Shown in pieces: positions 1-9,919 of a DNA stretch of 64,000 nucleotides. How positions within the stretch are numbered: position 1 is the stretch's first letter; each line of letters begins with the position of its first letter. This DNA is from Sphingobacterium phlebotomi (GTDB lineage: Bacteria; Bacteroidota; Bacteroidia; Sphingobacteriales; Sphingobacteriaceae). Made by a program: the position numbers and the translations under genes. Under the pieces are notes generated by a model that ran no database searches, was not told where the DNA came from, and was given only the letters and a program-made list of their open reading frames with translations. Location of the stretch: positions 558,001 through 622,000 of the forward strand of contig NZ_VTAV01000001.1 in the NCBI RefSeq assembly GCF_008180195.1. The letters are read 5' to 3'.

Positions 1-1560
1 CATCAAATGGATGGAAATCACTTGGTGACAACCATGTTAGCCGGCGTTAATAAAAAGGAAATCGATTACATTAAGGAACGATGCCCAGCACTGGATTTGA
101 TTGCCGTACAGGTATACGGTGGTCTTGCTTCTGTCCCCCAACAGATCAAAGATGCTGGATGGAACAAAGCATATATCGTTACGGAATGGGGACCTACCGG
201 ACATTGGGAAGTTGTTTCGACACCCTGGGGGGCACCGATAGAGGAAACAAGTAGAGAGAAAGCAATGGTATACAAAAAGCGTTATCAGGCTTCCATCGCG
301 AATGACAAATATTGCTTAGGTTCTTATGTCTTTCTCTGGGGACAAAAACAGGAACGAACCCCCACTTGGTATGGGCTTTTTACGGAAGATGGCGAGGAGA
401 ATGAAGTCGTCGATGTGATGCAGTACCTTTGGTCGGGTAAATGGCCTGAAAACAGAGCTCCCCTTTTGGAAGAATTGACATTAGATGGTAAGCAAGCATC
501 AGATTTTCCCGTCGTTGAACCTAACGAAAGCTACGCTATCTTCGTTACCGCAACCGATCCAGAAGATGATCAACTTGTGACACGTTGGGAACTTTTGGAA
601 GAAAGCACGGATTTGAAAGAAGGAGGGGATCGTGAAGAGCGCCCGACTACACTTCCAGGTTTGGTGAAAGTGGAAAATACGATGCAAGCACAATTGACAG
701 CCCCTAAGCAAAAAGGAGCCTATCGCCTTTTTGTATATGTGACCGATGGCAACAATAATGTGGCAACGGCCAATATCCCTTTCTATGTCGAATCCGCTAT
801 AGATACATTCTCTACAACGACATACCGCTTTACAGAAAATCCAGTATGGGCAGACGAGTTTGAATATGAAGGACTTCCTGATACCGAAAAATGGAGCTAC
901 GATATAGGAGGCAGTGGTTGGGGTAATAATGAATTACAATATTATAGGGAAGCGCGACCCGAAAACGTACAGGTGGCTGACGGCCTGCTGACGATTACTG
1001 CCCGTAAAGAAACGCACGAAGGTAGCGAATATACGTCCACACGCTTGATCAGCAAAGGTAAGGGCGATTTTCTCTATGGCCGGTTTGAAGTGAAAGCCAA
1101 AGTGCCGCAAGGTCGAGGAACCTGGCCCGCCGCTTGGATGTTACCTAGCGACTGGGCTTATGGAGACTGGCCAGCATCGGGAGAGATTGATATTCTGGAA
1201 CATGTAGGATATGATCAAGATATGGTCCATATCAGCGTACATACCGAAGACTACAATCATTCCATCGGGACACAGAAAACCGCTTTTAAGAAAATAGAAA
1301 ATGCAACCACCGAATTTCACACCTTTCGCGTGGACTGGACACCTCAATATATCCGAGGCTTTGTAGATGATGTCCAATTGTTCAACTTTCCGAATGAAGG
1401 CGCAGGATATAAAGTCTGGCCTTTTGATCAGAAGTTTCACTGGTTGTTGAACCTTGCCGTCGGTGGAGATTGGGGCGGGCAGCAGGGAATAGATGAGGAA
1501 GCCTTCCCCGCACAACTACAAATAGATTATGTACGCGTTTATGATTTGTTAAATCCGTAA
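1..1560 (+). CDS. Bimodular β-glucanase: TIM-barrel glycosidase fragment plus GH16 laminarinase domain (5' partial)
   Basis: The frame is open from base 1, so the true start lies left of the window. Residues 1–150 resemble the C-terminal half of a (β/α)8 glycosidase; a VTEWG motif near residue 60 carries the likely nucleophile Glu. An Ig/cadherin-like linker follows, to about residue 275. The rest is a complete GH16 domain with the ExDxxE signature GEIDILEHVG near residue 395 and the usual tryptophan-rich cleft segments (GTWPAAWMLP, GGDWGG). GH16 enzymes of this type cut β-1,3- or mixed-linked glucans; that specificity is family knowledge, not shown here. Secretion signals would be outside the window. 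A strong terminator separates it from susC downstream, so it probably ends an earlier transcript of the same utilisation locus. Confidence 0.88.
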   Translation, partial: HQMDGNHLVTTMLAGVNKKEIDYIKERCPALDLIAVQVYGGLASVPQQIKDAGWNKAYIVTEWGPTGHWEVVSTPWGAPIEETSREKAMVYKKRYQASIANDKYCLGSYVFLWGQKQERTPTWYGLFTEDGEENEVVDVMQYLWSGKWPENRAPLLEELTLDGKQASDFPVVEPNESYAIFVTATDPEDDQLVTRWELLEESTDLKEGGDREERPTTLPGLVKVENTMQAQLTAPKQKGAYRLFVYVTDGNNNVATANIPFYVESAIDTFSTTTYRFTENPVWADEFEYEGLPDTEKWSYDIGGSGWGNNELQYYREARPENVQVADGLLTITARKETHEGSEYTSTRLISKGKGDFLYGRFEVKAKVPQGRGTWPAAWMLPSDWAYGDWPASGEIDILEHVGYDQDMVHISVHTEDYNHSIGTQKTAFKKIENATTEFHTFRVDWTPQYIRGFVDDVQLFNFPNEGAGYKVWPFDQKFHWLLNLAVGGDWGGQQGIDEEAFPAQLQIDYVRVYDLLNP

Positions 1561-1591
1561 GGATACCGGTCGATTTTTAGTAAATTTTTTT

Positions 1592-1626
1592 GCCCCTTTT
1601 TCAAGTGAGAAAAAGGGGCTTTTTTT
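1592..1626 (+). terminator. Rho-independent terminator after the GH16 gene
   Basis: A perfect 11-bp stem (GCCCCTTTTTC at 1592–1602 with GAAAAAGGGGC at 1609–1619) has a 6-nt loop and is followed by a T run at 1620–1626. It lies 31 bp past the stop codon. Confidence 0.9.
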
Positions 1627-1767
1627 GTCCTGTTCGTTATACATTTCCGATAACGCTACCGGTATTTTAGTTGCTGAAATAGTTGGAATATAAGCGTATA
1701 TACTATTTCTTTGGGTTGTGAAGTTTTGATAATACACACAAAGTCAAAATAAATAAACCACACTATT

Positions 1768-4700
1768 ATGACAAGCAAAAATAACCTCAAACAAAGATTT
1801 CTATGTGGAATAGTGTTTATTTACTTATGTCTCGGGACAACGGGGGTCTGGGCGCAACAGGCAATCTCAAAGGTAATCACTGTAAAAGACGGACGTAGTC
1901 ACGCTCCCTTACCGGGTGCTACAGTGGTTAATCTAACAACCAAACTATCCACGGCAACGAACGAAACCGGAATTGCTAATCTGGAGGCATCCACCGGAGA
2001 TCGTCTTCAAGTGACATTATTGGGCTATGTGGCACAAACAACCGTTGTGGGGAACGAAAGTAATGTCGAGATTATCTTGGAACCGGATGAACAAACTATC
2101 GGTGAAGTCGTTGTGACGGCCTTAGGGATCAAGCGGGAAACAAGAGGACTAACGTATGCTACACAGCAAATATCTGCAGAGTCAGTAAATGACGCGCGCG
2201 ATAATAGTGGTAATATTATGAGCAGCTTGACTGGTAAAGTTGCAGGAGCGGTCGTTACCACGAGTTCGTCAGGTCCCGGTGCGGCGGCACGTGTGGTGTT
2301 GAGGGGTAATAAATCTATTTCAGGCAATAACAACGCATTGGTCGTTGTCGATGGGGTTCCCTACGATAATACACCGGGAACACAGGCTACCGGTACAACG
2401 CCTAATTACGGTACAGGTGATGGTGCCGCAAATATCAACCCGGACGACATTGAATCCATCAATATTCTAAAAGGTCCTTCCGCGGCAGCATTGTATGGAA
2501 CCCGTGCAGCAAATGGTGCTATTGTCATCACAACAAAGCAAGGTCGCGAAGGTCGTTATAGTATTGACTATAATGGTAGCGCGGCTATTGATCAAGTGAA
2601 TATGCTGACCGATTTCCAAAACACTTATGGTCGGGGAAATGGCGGTGTAGCGGGAACCAATGTGGGAGAAAGCTGGGGAGAGCCGGGTACAACTTATAGC
2701 AATAACGTGCGTGATTTTTTCCGAAACTCCTCGACGTTCAATAACAGTATAAGTACCTATGGCGGAACCGAAAAAGTACAGGGCTATATGTCCTATTCCA
2801 ATAATAAGATAGGGGGTATTTTTCAAGGCAATGATCTCAAACGGAATAGTTTGAATCTGCGGTTAAATACGGAGCTCATTCCCGGATTAAAAACGGATGT
2901 AAAGTTGAATTATGTGAACCAACAGGTGGATAATCGACCTCGGCTGGGAGATATGGGTATTCCCGTAGAGGCTTATATCATGCCAAGAGATATGGACGAG
3001 GCGGAATTGAGAGACTTTGAGACGATCGACCCTGCGGATGGAAAACCGCTACGTAAATATTGGTCCGGTTCCACGTTGTACGATAATCCTTACTGGAGTT
3101 TGAATCGCACATCCGTAAACCAGGCGCGTGACAGAATAACCGCCTTGGGTTCGGTATCCTATCAACTTACCGATTGGCTTGATGTTTTAGGTCGTTATTC
3201 TTTTGACAAGTATAAAGATGTTGTAGATGGCTCTTTTTATCACAGTACGGTTTCTTTAGGGGATGTTCGCTATGGCGGTAAATATTATGAAACCCATACC
3301 GAATATTCGGAACAAAACTTTGATTTCTTGTTGAATGGAAAAAATAAACTAAGTGACAATATCCAACTGAACTACAATGTGGGGACGAGCTTTTTGAAAA
3401 GAAAATATGATACCTTTCAAAATATGGCGAACGGGCTATCGATACCCAATAATTTTTCCTTTATAATGGCCACTACACCAGAATTTAAGGATGTGAAGCG
3501 TTATGAACGGCAGCTAAATTCTGTCTATGCCAGTACCCAGCTTGGATTTTATAATAACATCTTCCTGGATTTGACAGCACGAAATGACTGGTCATCTACC
3601 CTGCCCTCGCCGCATGGCTTTTTCTATCCCTCCGTGGGGCTGTCGGTGGTGTTCAACGAATGGTTGAATATGCCCAATTGGGTAACCTTCGGTAAAGCGA
3701 GAGCGTCTTATACAGAGGTGGGTAATGATGCAGAACCATTTTTATTAGATCAACTTTACCAATTTGGCTTAGGGGCAGGTCAGGGGTTTGTGTCACGTAA
3801 TGCGACAAAAGCCATCCCGGACCTAGAACCTGAGCGAACGAAATCATTTGAAGCCGGCTTGGATATGCGATTTTTTAATGATCGGTTGACATTCGATGCA
3901 ACCTATTACAAAAGCAATACGATTAATCAGTTGATGTACTTAACGTTACCGATGGCTAGTGGGTTTAGCCGGGAATATATCAATGCCGGAAAGATTGAGA
4001 ATAAAGGGTTTGAACTTCAATTGACGGCTATTCCGGTAAGGAATGACCAGTTCAGTTGGAATACCGGTGTGAACTTCGCTACCAATACAAACACGATTGT
4101 AGAATTACATGAGAAAACGAAACGTGCTAATGTAACCGAGAGTACCAATTATGCAACGGTGGTTGTCAATGAAGGAGGGAAATATGGAGATCTCTATGGA
4201 CATGTGTGGAAAAAAGATGCCGGCGGGCAGTATGTCGTGGATGCAAATGGACTACCTGTAGTGGAATCGAATCAAAAACTGGGGAACTTTAATCCGAAAG
4301 CGCTATTGGGCTGGTCTAATACGTTTACCTATGGAAATGTATCCTTACATACCCTTATCGACGCGCGTATAGGAGGTGAAATTGTATCCGGAACGGCGGC
4401 CTATCTGGCTGCATTTGGTGTGGCCGATTTTACAGAAGATCATCGGGAGGGCGATTGGGTCATACCCGGGGTGCATGAAGATGGTACAGCAAATAGTACA
4501 CCGATAACTGCGCAACAGTTTTGGACAACGGTTTCACAAAATGGGCGTAATGCCTGGGGCGAATTTTTTACGTATGACATGTCCAATGTCCGTTTCCGTG
4601 AACTGGCGGTGAGCTACAAGTTCAATGTGGAAGGTTGGAAAGGCATTCAGGCAGCTCAGATTTCCTTAACAGGACGGAATCTGTTTTTCTTTTATCGGGG

Positions 4701-4851
4701 GAAATCAAAAATGGATATACCGGGATTAGGTAAAATCAAGAATCCGATAGATCCCGAAGGCGCTTTAGGAGCGGGCAACTACCAGGGAGTAGAAGTTGGA
4801 TTGCCACCAACAGTGCGCACATATGGTTTGAACGTAAAGGTTACATTTTAA
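1768..4851 (+). CDS. SusC/RagA-family TonB-linked outer-membrane glycan transporter
   Basis: 1027 residues, the usual SusC size. A Sec signal peptide (1–29, ending GVWAQ) leads into a carboxypeptidase-regulatory-like β-sandwich (~32–105), the TonB-box-like stretch EVVVTALG (113–120), a plug domain with the typical LRG..SISGNN and VVVDGVPYDN segments, and a long β-barrel ending in an aromatic residue (VKVTF). SusC proteins import oligosaccharides across the outer membrane with energy from TonB, capped by their SusD partner. The susD gene starts 13 bp downstream. No N-terminal STN domain is present, so FecI/FecR-type signalling through this receptor is unlikely. No canonical −7 box was found in its 207-bp upstream gap. 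Confidence 0.95.
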   Translation: MTSKNNLKQRFLCGIVFIYLCLGTTGVWAQQAISKVITVKDGRSHAPLPGATVVNLTTKLSTATNETGIANLEASTGDRLQVTLLGYVAQTTVVGNESNVEIILEPDEQTIGEVVVTALGIKRETRGLTYATQQISAESVNDARDNSGNIMSSLTGKVAGAVVTTSSSGPGAAARVVLRGNKSISGNNNALVVVDGVPYDNTPGTQATGTTPNYGTGDGAANINPDDIESINILKGPSAAALYGTRAANGAIVITTKQGREGRYSIDYNGSAAIDQVNMLTDFQNTYGRGNGGVAGTNVGESWGEPGTTYSNNVRDFFRNSSTFNNSISTYGGTEKVQGYMSYSNNKIGGIFQGNDLKRNSLNLRLNTELIPGLKTDVKLNYVNQQVDNRPRLGDMGIPVEAYIMPRDMDEAELRDFETIDPADGKPLRKYWSGSTLYDNPYWSLNRTSVNQARDRITALGSVSYQLTDWLDVLGRYSFDKYKDVVDGSFYHSTVSLGDVRYGGKYYETHTEYSEQNFDFLLNGKNKLSDNIQLNYNVGTSFLKRKYDTFQNMANGLSIPNNFSFIMATTPEFKDVKRYERQLNSVYASTQLGFYNNIFLDLTARNDWSSTLPSPHGFFYPSVGLSVVFNEWLNMPNWVTFGKARASYTEVGNDAEPFLLDQLYQFGLGAGQGFVSRNATKAIPDLEPERTKSFEAGLDMRFFNDRLTFDATYYKSNTINQLMYLTLPMASGFSREYINAGKIENKGFELQLTAIPVRNDQFSWNTGVNFATNTNTIVELHEKTKRANVTESTNYATVVVNEGGKYGDLYGHVWKKDAGGQYVVDANGLPVVESNQKLGNFNPKALLGWSNTFTYGNVSLHTLIDARIGGEIVSGTAAYLAAFGVADFTEDHREGDWVIPGVHEDGTANSTPITAQQFWTTVSQNGRNAWGEFFTYDMSNVRFRELAVSYKFNVEGWKGIQAAQISLTGRNLFFFYRGKSKMDIPGLGKIKNPIDPEGALGAGNYQGVEVGLPPTVRTYGLNVKVTF

Positions 4852-4864
4852 AATTTCAGAAAAC

Positions 4865-6406
4865 ATGAAAAGATCATTGATATATAGCGCTGTTATTGTT
4901 GTAGGGTTAATGTCGTGTACAAAAGATTTCGAAAAGTTCAACACGGATCCTGATAACCTGACAGAAGTCGGGGCGCAGGAAAGACCGTTTATGTTTGCAA
5001 AAGCGCAATCTTCCTCGGCGATGAACCGATCATTTTATCAAACCGTGCAAAATCTAGGGCCGGATCTTTATGCACAATATTTCGCATTGACAACAACCTC
5101 GTTTAGAACAGATAGATATGCGTTGACTCCGGATTGGCAGCGGCGATTCTGGTCAGTTGTATATGTAGATACCGCACCGCAGCTGAAAAGTATTCTGGAT
5201 AATGTGGAGGAAGATAGCGGAGAAAGTGCTTTAGCCAATATCGTTTGGGTGTATGCCTTTCATCGTTTGACCGATCAGTTTGGTCCCATTCCCTATTTTG
5301 ACGCCGCAGAACCTAAAGATGTCATCCCTTATGATCCGATGGATAAAATCTATGACGATTTCTTTGTTCGGTTAGCAAAAGCGGTGGATGCTTTAAAAGC
5401 ACTCCCCACGGGAACGAAAGTATATGAAGGATATGATTTAATGTACGATGGAAATATCGATAACTGGATACGGTTTGCTAATTCTCTTCGTTTGAGGCTG
5501 GCTTTGCGGATTTCGAAAGTCGATCCTACGAGAGCAAGGACAGAAGCAGAAGCGGCCGTTGCGTCCGGTGTGATGGAGGAAAACGGACAAAATGCTTTAT
5601 TGCTCAAATCCCTGGACGGAAATGATACGAACGGTTTGGCGCAAGTCGCCGAGTGGAATGAATTTGCCATGAGTTCGACGATTGCATCTTATCTCAAAGG
5701 TTATGAAGACCCTCGTCTGGGAATTTATTTTCAACCGAGTTTGAATGGCGAACAATTTAATAGTCTGCGTAATGGTGCCACAGCCACAGATTTGGGAGTA
5801 GCACGAAATCAAGCCGCTTCCAACTCGAATGTGGGAACGTATTGGGTAGCGTATAGTGGTAACGTGATTACTGGAAATTTGGAACAACGCCAGCACGTGA
5901 TGAGTGCAGCGGAATCTTATTTTTTACGGGCAGAAGGAGCTTTGAATGGGTGGAGTATGGGTGCTGATGCTAAAAGCCTGTACGAAGAGGGGATAAAAAC
6001 CAGCTTGGCACAATGGGGGGTGGGCAGTGATGCTCCCGCTTATCTGGCTTCAACGAAGTTGCCAGTGGCACCGGGAGATTATCATAATTCTCCGGCGGTG
6101 GCAGGTACGCCTATCGCTTGGGCTACGACAGAAACAGCGCAACGGGAGCAGATCGGTGTGCAGAAATGGTTGGCGATATTTCCGGATGGGATGGAGGCCT
6201 GGGCAGAATTTAGACGTTCGGGTTTCCCTGAAATGTATAATTTAATACAATCGGAAAATCCAGATTTGTCGGGGGGAACCTTTATTAAGAGGATGCCTTA
6301 TCCTTTGACAGAAGAAACAAATAATTTGGAAGAATTAACGAAAGGTCGTGCTTTGTTGGGAGGACCGGACAACGCGGCAACAACGTTATGGTGGGATATC
6401 GATTAA
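4865..6406 (+). CDS. SusD/RagB-family glycan-binding outer-membrane lipoprotein
   Basis: 513 residues with a lipoprotein signal; the lipobox GLMSC puts the acylated Cys at position 18. The N-terminus (FEKFNTDPDNLTEV) and a helix-rich body match the SusD-like_2 branch. SusD proteins bind the glycan at the surface and pair with SusC; the adjacent susC supports this. The ligand cannot be read from sequence, but the downstream amino-sugar genes suggest a GlcNAc- or GalNAc-containing glycan. Its TAA stop overlaps the next start by one base (TAATG), so translation is probably coupled. Confidence 0.93.
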   Translation: MKRSLIYSAVIVVGLMSCTKDFEKFNTDPDNLTEVGAQERPFMFAKAQSSSAMNRSFYQTVQNLGPDLYAQYFALTTTSFRTDRYALTPDWQRRFWSVVYVDTAPQLKSILDNVEEDSGESALANIVWVYAFHRLTDQFGPIPYFDAAEPKDVIPYDPMDKIYDDFFVRLAKAVDALKALPTGTKVYEGYDLMYDGNIDNWIRFANSLRLRLALRISKVDPTRARTEAEAAVASGVMEENGQNALLLKSLDGNDTNGLAQVAEWNEFAMSSTIASYLKGYEDPRLGIYFQPSLNGEQFNSLRNGATATDLGVARNQAASNSNVGTYWVAYSGNVITGNLEQRQHVMSAAESYFLRAEGALNGWSMGADAKSLYEEGIKTSLAQWGVGSDAPAYLASTKLPVAPGDYHNSPAVAGTPIAWATTETAQREQIGVQKWLAIFPDGMEAWAEFRRSGFPEMYNLIQSENPDLSGGTFIKRMPYPLTEETNNLEELTKGRALLGGPDNAATTLWWDID

Positions 6407-8445
6407 TGTATTATACCTATTTTACTGTTATCATCATTCTCTGCCTATTTATGACAGGATCAGCTCATGCACAGCAAGTTAACCCGTTGCCAAAGGTGTT
6501 AGGGATTCCGATAGCGTTGGATGGAACGGGAAGCTGGGTTAGAGAGAAAGTTCGAGATGTAGCAATAGCGAGGTGTACTAGCGGAGAGCAACAGCCCGAT
6601 ATACCAGCCTGGATTCGAAAAAATCTGCATTTGGATGCTACTCGTTTCGGCGATCTGGATATGCAAATTGTCAAAACCATGGAGTTTGATGATTTGGTCG
6701 TGCATAATATATTGTTTCAAAGCCAACTGGGCGTATACGTGCCGGCAAACCTATATGTGCCGAAAGGCAAGGGGCCTTTTCCCGCCGTCATTAATAGTCA
6801 CGGTCATTGGCCCGATGCAAAAAGAGGGCAAATTGTGCAACAAACAGCACAACTGTTGGCCCGAAATGGTTATGTATGTTTAAATATGGATGCTTGGGGA
6901 GCAGGAGAAAGGGGATCTAATCACACACATGAATATCATGGCGCAAGTCTTGGATCATCACTTTTGGATGCAGGTATCCCATTGATGGGGATGCAGTTGA
7001 TCGATAACCAAAGGGCAATCGATTTATTGCAATCGCTTCCCTATGTTGATCCCAATAGAATTGGTGCAACGGGCGCGAGCGGTGGTGGAAACCAAACTTG
7101 GTGGTTGACCGCACTGGATGAACGGATAAAAGCGGCAGTCCCTGTAGTAAGCGTGGGGACGTTTGAGTCTTATATCATGAACAGCAATTGCGTGTGTGAA
7201 CTTCATCCTAGCGGCCTTGTCAGCATGGAGAAAGCTGATATCATGGCATCGATAGCACCGCGAGCTGTCAAAATAGTCACGGCACTACAAGATGGAAATG
7301 CGGCCTTTAATGTGCAGGAGATGCTAAAGACCTATGATAAAGCCAAAAAGCGCTATAATGCAATGGCGTGTAGTGATCATTTTGTATATGAGTTGTTTGA
7401 TGAAAAGCATGATTACACAAAAGAGATGCAACTTAGCATGCTGCATTGGTTTAATCAATATTTGAAGGAAGAAGCGACGGATTCCACTGATATGACTTTT
7501 TATCCACTAGATGAAAAGGCACTGACGGTAGGAGTCTCCCCAGAGCTTAAAGATAAAATTACCACGACGGTCTCCTACGTAAGCGCACGGGAGAAACGTA
7601 TGCAAGAAGCCCTATCGGAAGCAAATACCATCAACCGTGATGCAAAAATCCGAGAACTAAAAAATCTCTTGTTAAATTATCAGGAATTAGCTGTCCAACG
7701 CGTTGAAAAACTTCCCATGCAATCGGATTATGACCGTATCGTTCTGACGTCAACCGATCAGAGACTTATTCCGCTTTTGATGAAAGACGCCCCAGTTGGA
7801 AAGAAAACATTGCATGTTGTATTCCCTTCGAAAGGCGTGGCTTCTATTGCAGTAGACAGTGTTGTAAGATGGTGTGCCAATGGGGATGGTATCGTGATGG
7901 TGGATTTATTTGGATTGGGGGAGCGAAGCTCAAAACAAGGCGACGCTATCGACGGGCGTTTACCTCGTTTCCACACGCTATCGAGATCGCTGTTATGGAT
8001 GGGAGAAAGTATGATGGCTACCTGGGCCTCCGAAATAGGGTTGGTCATGACATTTTTGAAAGAACGATTCCCTGATCGAGAGATTCGCGTCGTTGCCGAT
8101 AGAGAAACCGCTATAGCTGGTCTAATTTATAGCGTACTGAATCAATACCATGCGCCCTTTTTATTAACGGATATGCCCGTAAGTTATGTGCCGGACTATG
8201 ACACGAATAGGGATGAAAATGGCGTAAACATGGCGGTGCATGTACCTGGGATTATTCCTTGGGGCGACATTACAGGTTTAGTCGGTCTTAGTCCTGCAGA
8301 AGTCACGATAGCGAATGCTACGGGAATGTCGGGGAGGAAGGTTGAGAAGTCAAACATGATGGAGTTTGCTAAAAAAATGGAGCAAATGAGGGCAAAGCTT
8401 GGGAATACAAGTAAAATTCATTTTAACACAGAACAACAACTTTAA
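6406..8445 (+). CDS. Secreted tandem α/β-hydrolase esterase (acetyl-xylan-esterase-like)
   Basis: The ATG at 6406 overlaps the susD stop and gives a clean signal peptide (1–22, SAHA/QQ); an earlier in-frame ATG at 6388 would add six residues inside susD. The first half (to ~350) is an α/β-hydrolase with nucleophile elbow GASGG (Ser225), a candidate acid Asp296 and His335 in EKHDYTKEM. The second half (~440–640) repeats the fold: VDLFGLGER (499–507) mirrors MDAWGAGER (161–169), and DITGLVGLSPAEVTI (621–635) mirrors ADIMASIAPRAVKIV (277–291). At the elbow position the second half has no serine (VVADRETAIAG). Deacetylation or other de-esterification of glycans in the periplasm is the family expectation. 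Confidence 0.8.
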   Translation: MYYTYFTVIIILCLFMTGSAHAQQVNPLPKVLGIPIALDGTGSWVREKVRDVAIARCTSGEQQPDIPAWIRKNLHLDATRFGDLDMQIVKTMEFDDLVVHNILFQSQLGVYVPANLYVPKGKGPFPAVINSHGHWPDAKRGQIVQQTAQLLARNGYVCLNMDAWGAGERGSNHTHEYHGASLGSSLLDAGIPLMGMQLIDNQRAIDLLQSLPYVDPNRIGATGASGGGNQTWWLTALDERIKAAVPVVSVGTFESYIMNSNCVCELHPSGLVSMEKADIMASIAPRAVKIVTALQDGNAAFNVQEMLKTYDKAKKRYNAMACSDHFVYELFDEKHDYTKEMQLSMLHWFNQYLKEEATDSTDMTFYPLDEKALTVGVSPELKDKITTTVSYVSAREKRMQEALSEANTINRDAKIRELKNLLLNYQELAVQRVEKLPMQSDYDRIVLTSTDQRLIPLLMKDAPVGKKTLHVVFPSKGVASIAVDSVVRWCANGDGIVMVDLFGLGERSSKQGDAIDGRLPRFHTLSRSLLWMGESMMATWASEIGLVMTFLKERFPDREIRVVADRETAIAGLIYSVLNQYHAPFLLTDMPVSYVPDYDTNRDENGVNMAVHVPGIIPWGDITGLVGLSPAEVTIANATGMSGRKVEKSNMMEFAKKMEQMRAKLGNTSKIHFNTEQQL

Positions 8446-8465
8446 CACATCAATATATAAAACAT

Positions 8466-9893
8466 ATGACAACAAACAGAAGATCATTCTTGAAATTGTC
8501 GGGGTTGGCTGGGATGGGCTGGCTGGCAGGGTGTAAACCTTCCAGTGAAAAGAAGGCGTCAACCGAATTGGATCATATCGTCAAGCAGGTTGAAAAATCA
8601 TATCAGCCTATATTCAATATGTCGGGCTATGCTGCACCGGCTTTGGAAACCGTCCGGCTGGGCTTCATCGGGGTTGGTAATCGGGGATCGGCGGCGGTAG
8701 AACGGATGAGCAGAATAGAGGGCGTTGCGATCCAGGGAATCTGTGACGTTAGAGAAGAGAAAGCAACAGCGGCGAAAGGAAGGATAACCTCTTCTGGACA
8801 TGAAGCAAGGATCTACGCTGGAGATGAGGAAATCTGGAAAAAGATGTGTGAGCGGGAGGACATTGATCTGATCTATATCGCTACGCATTGGGCAACGCAT
8901 GCGGAGATGGCTATCTATGCGATGGAGCATGGTAAGCATGTGGCTTTGGAGATTCCAGCGGCGACAACGGTGGAGGACTGCTGGCGGCTGGTCATGACCT
9001 CGGAGAAAACAAAGAAACATTGTGTAATCCTGGAAAATTGTTGTTACGACTTTTTTGAGCTGCTAACGCTGAACCTGGCAAGACAGGGTTTTTTCGGCGA
9101 TATTGTGCACTGTGAAGGGGCCTATATACATGATATATTGGATAGTTTCTTTGAAGAAGAAAAGCGCTATGATTTTTGGCGATTGAAGGAAAATGCTGCC
9201 CGTAACGGTAACCTTTATCCTACACATGGACTGGGGCCGGTTTGCCAGATATTAAATGTAAATAGAGGAAATAAATTGGAATATATGACTTCGATGGCAT
9301 CCGCAGATTTTTCACTCCAGGCAAAAGCAAAGGAACTCGGTCGGACAGACAAGCGTTTTGAGGCGTATACCGACAAGCCGATGCGCGGAAACATGAACGT
9401 TTCCAGTATCATGACAAACAGCGGTAGCACGATTATGTTACAGCATGATGTCAGCACGCCTAGGCCCTATTCCAGATTACATCTGATAAGCGGGACAAAG
9501 GCTTTTGCACAGAAATATCCACTGCCCGGAAAAATAGCGGTCGGTCACGACGATTTTTTGGACAAAGCAGAAATGGAACAGTTAGAAAGCAAATATACGC
9601 CGGGAATCGTCAAGCATATTGGCGAATTGGCGAAAAGCGTCGGTGGGCACGGTGGTATGGACTTTATGATGGATTGGCGGTTGATCGACTGTCTGCGGAA
9701 CGGGTTGCCGGTGGATATGGACGTATATGATGCGGCAGCGTGGAGTATCGTAGGCCCGCTCAGCGAGTGGTCGGTAGCCAATGGGTCACAACCTATTGCC
9801 ATCCCAGACTTTACGATGGGAAGATGGAAAGAAAACAAATTGCATGAGATACACCTGGAATCGGGTGGAAATACAAATGTTATAAAGGGTTGA
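8466..9893 (+). CDS. GH109-type Gfo/Idh/MocA-family glycosidase (α-N-acetylgalactosaminidase-like)
   Basis: 475 residues. The N-terminus combines a twin-arginine motif (NRRSFLK, RR at 5–6) with a lipobox (LAGC, Cys23), so it is probably exported folded with its cofactor and lipidated. The Rossmann motif GVGNRG lies at 69–74. The segments ATHWATHAEMA, ENCCYDFFE and YPTHGLGP are typical of GH109, whose characterised members use tightly bound NAD+ in an oxidation–elimination mechanism to release terminal α-GalNAc. The substrate is inferred from family; relatives can differ. The setting between an esterase and amino-sugar catabolic genes fits release of HexNAc in the periplasm. Confidence 0.85.
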   Translation: MTTNRRSFLKLSGLAGMGWLAGCKPSSEKKASTELDHIVKQVEKSYQPIFNMSGYAAPALETVRLGFIGVGNRGSAAVERMSRIEGVAIQGICDVREEKATAAKGRITSSGHEARIYAGDEEIWKKMCEREDIDLIYIATHWATHAEMAIYAMEHGKHVALEIPAATTVEDCWRLVMTSEKTKKHCVILENCCYDFFELLTLNLARQGFFGDIVHCEGAYIHDILDSFFEEEKRYDFWRLKENAARNGNLYPTHGLGPVCQILNVNRGNKLEYMTSMASADFSLQAKAKELGRTDKRFEAYTDKPMRGNMNVSSIMTNSGSTIMLQHDVSTPRPYSRLHLISGTKAFAQKYPLPGKIAVGHDDFLDKAEMEQLESKYTPGIVKHIGELAKSVGGHGGMDFMMDWRLIDCLRNGLPVDMDVYDAAAWSIVGPLSEWSVANGSQPIAIPDFTMGRWKENKLHEIHLESGGNTNVIKG

Positions 9894-9919
9894 TAAAATT
9901 TAATACACATAAATAATTA

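Noticed and set aside
1657..1664. TACCGGTA palindrome upstream of susC as a LacI-type operator
   Set aside because: Symmetry stops at 8 bp, and TACCGGT also occurs at 1564 and inside genes in the window, so it is not specific.
1681..1767. −7 promoter for susC
   Set aside because: TATTTCTTTG has a 4-nt rather than 2-nt gap between TA and TTTG; not a real match.
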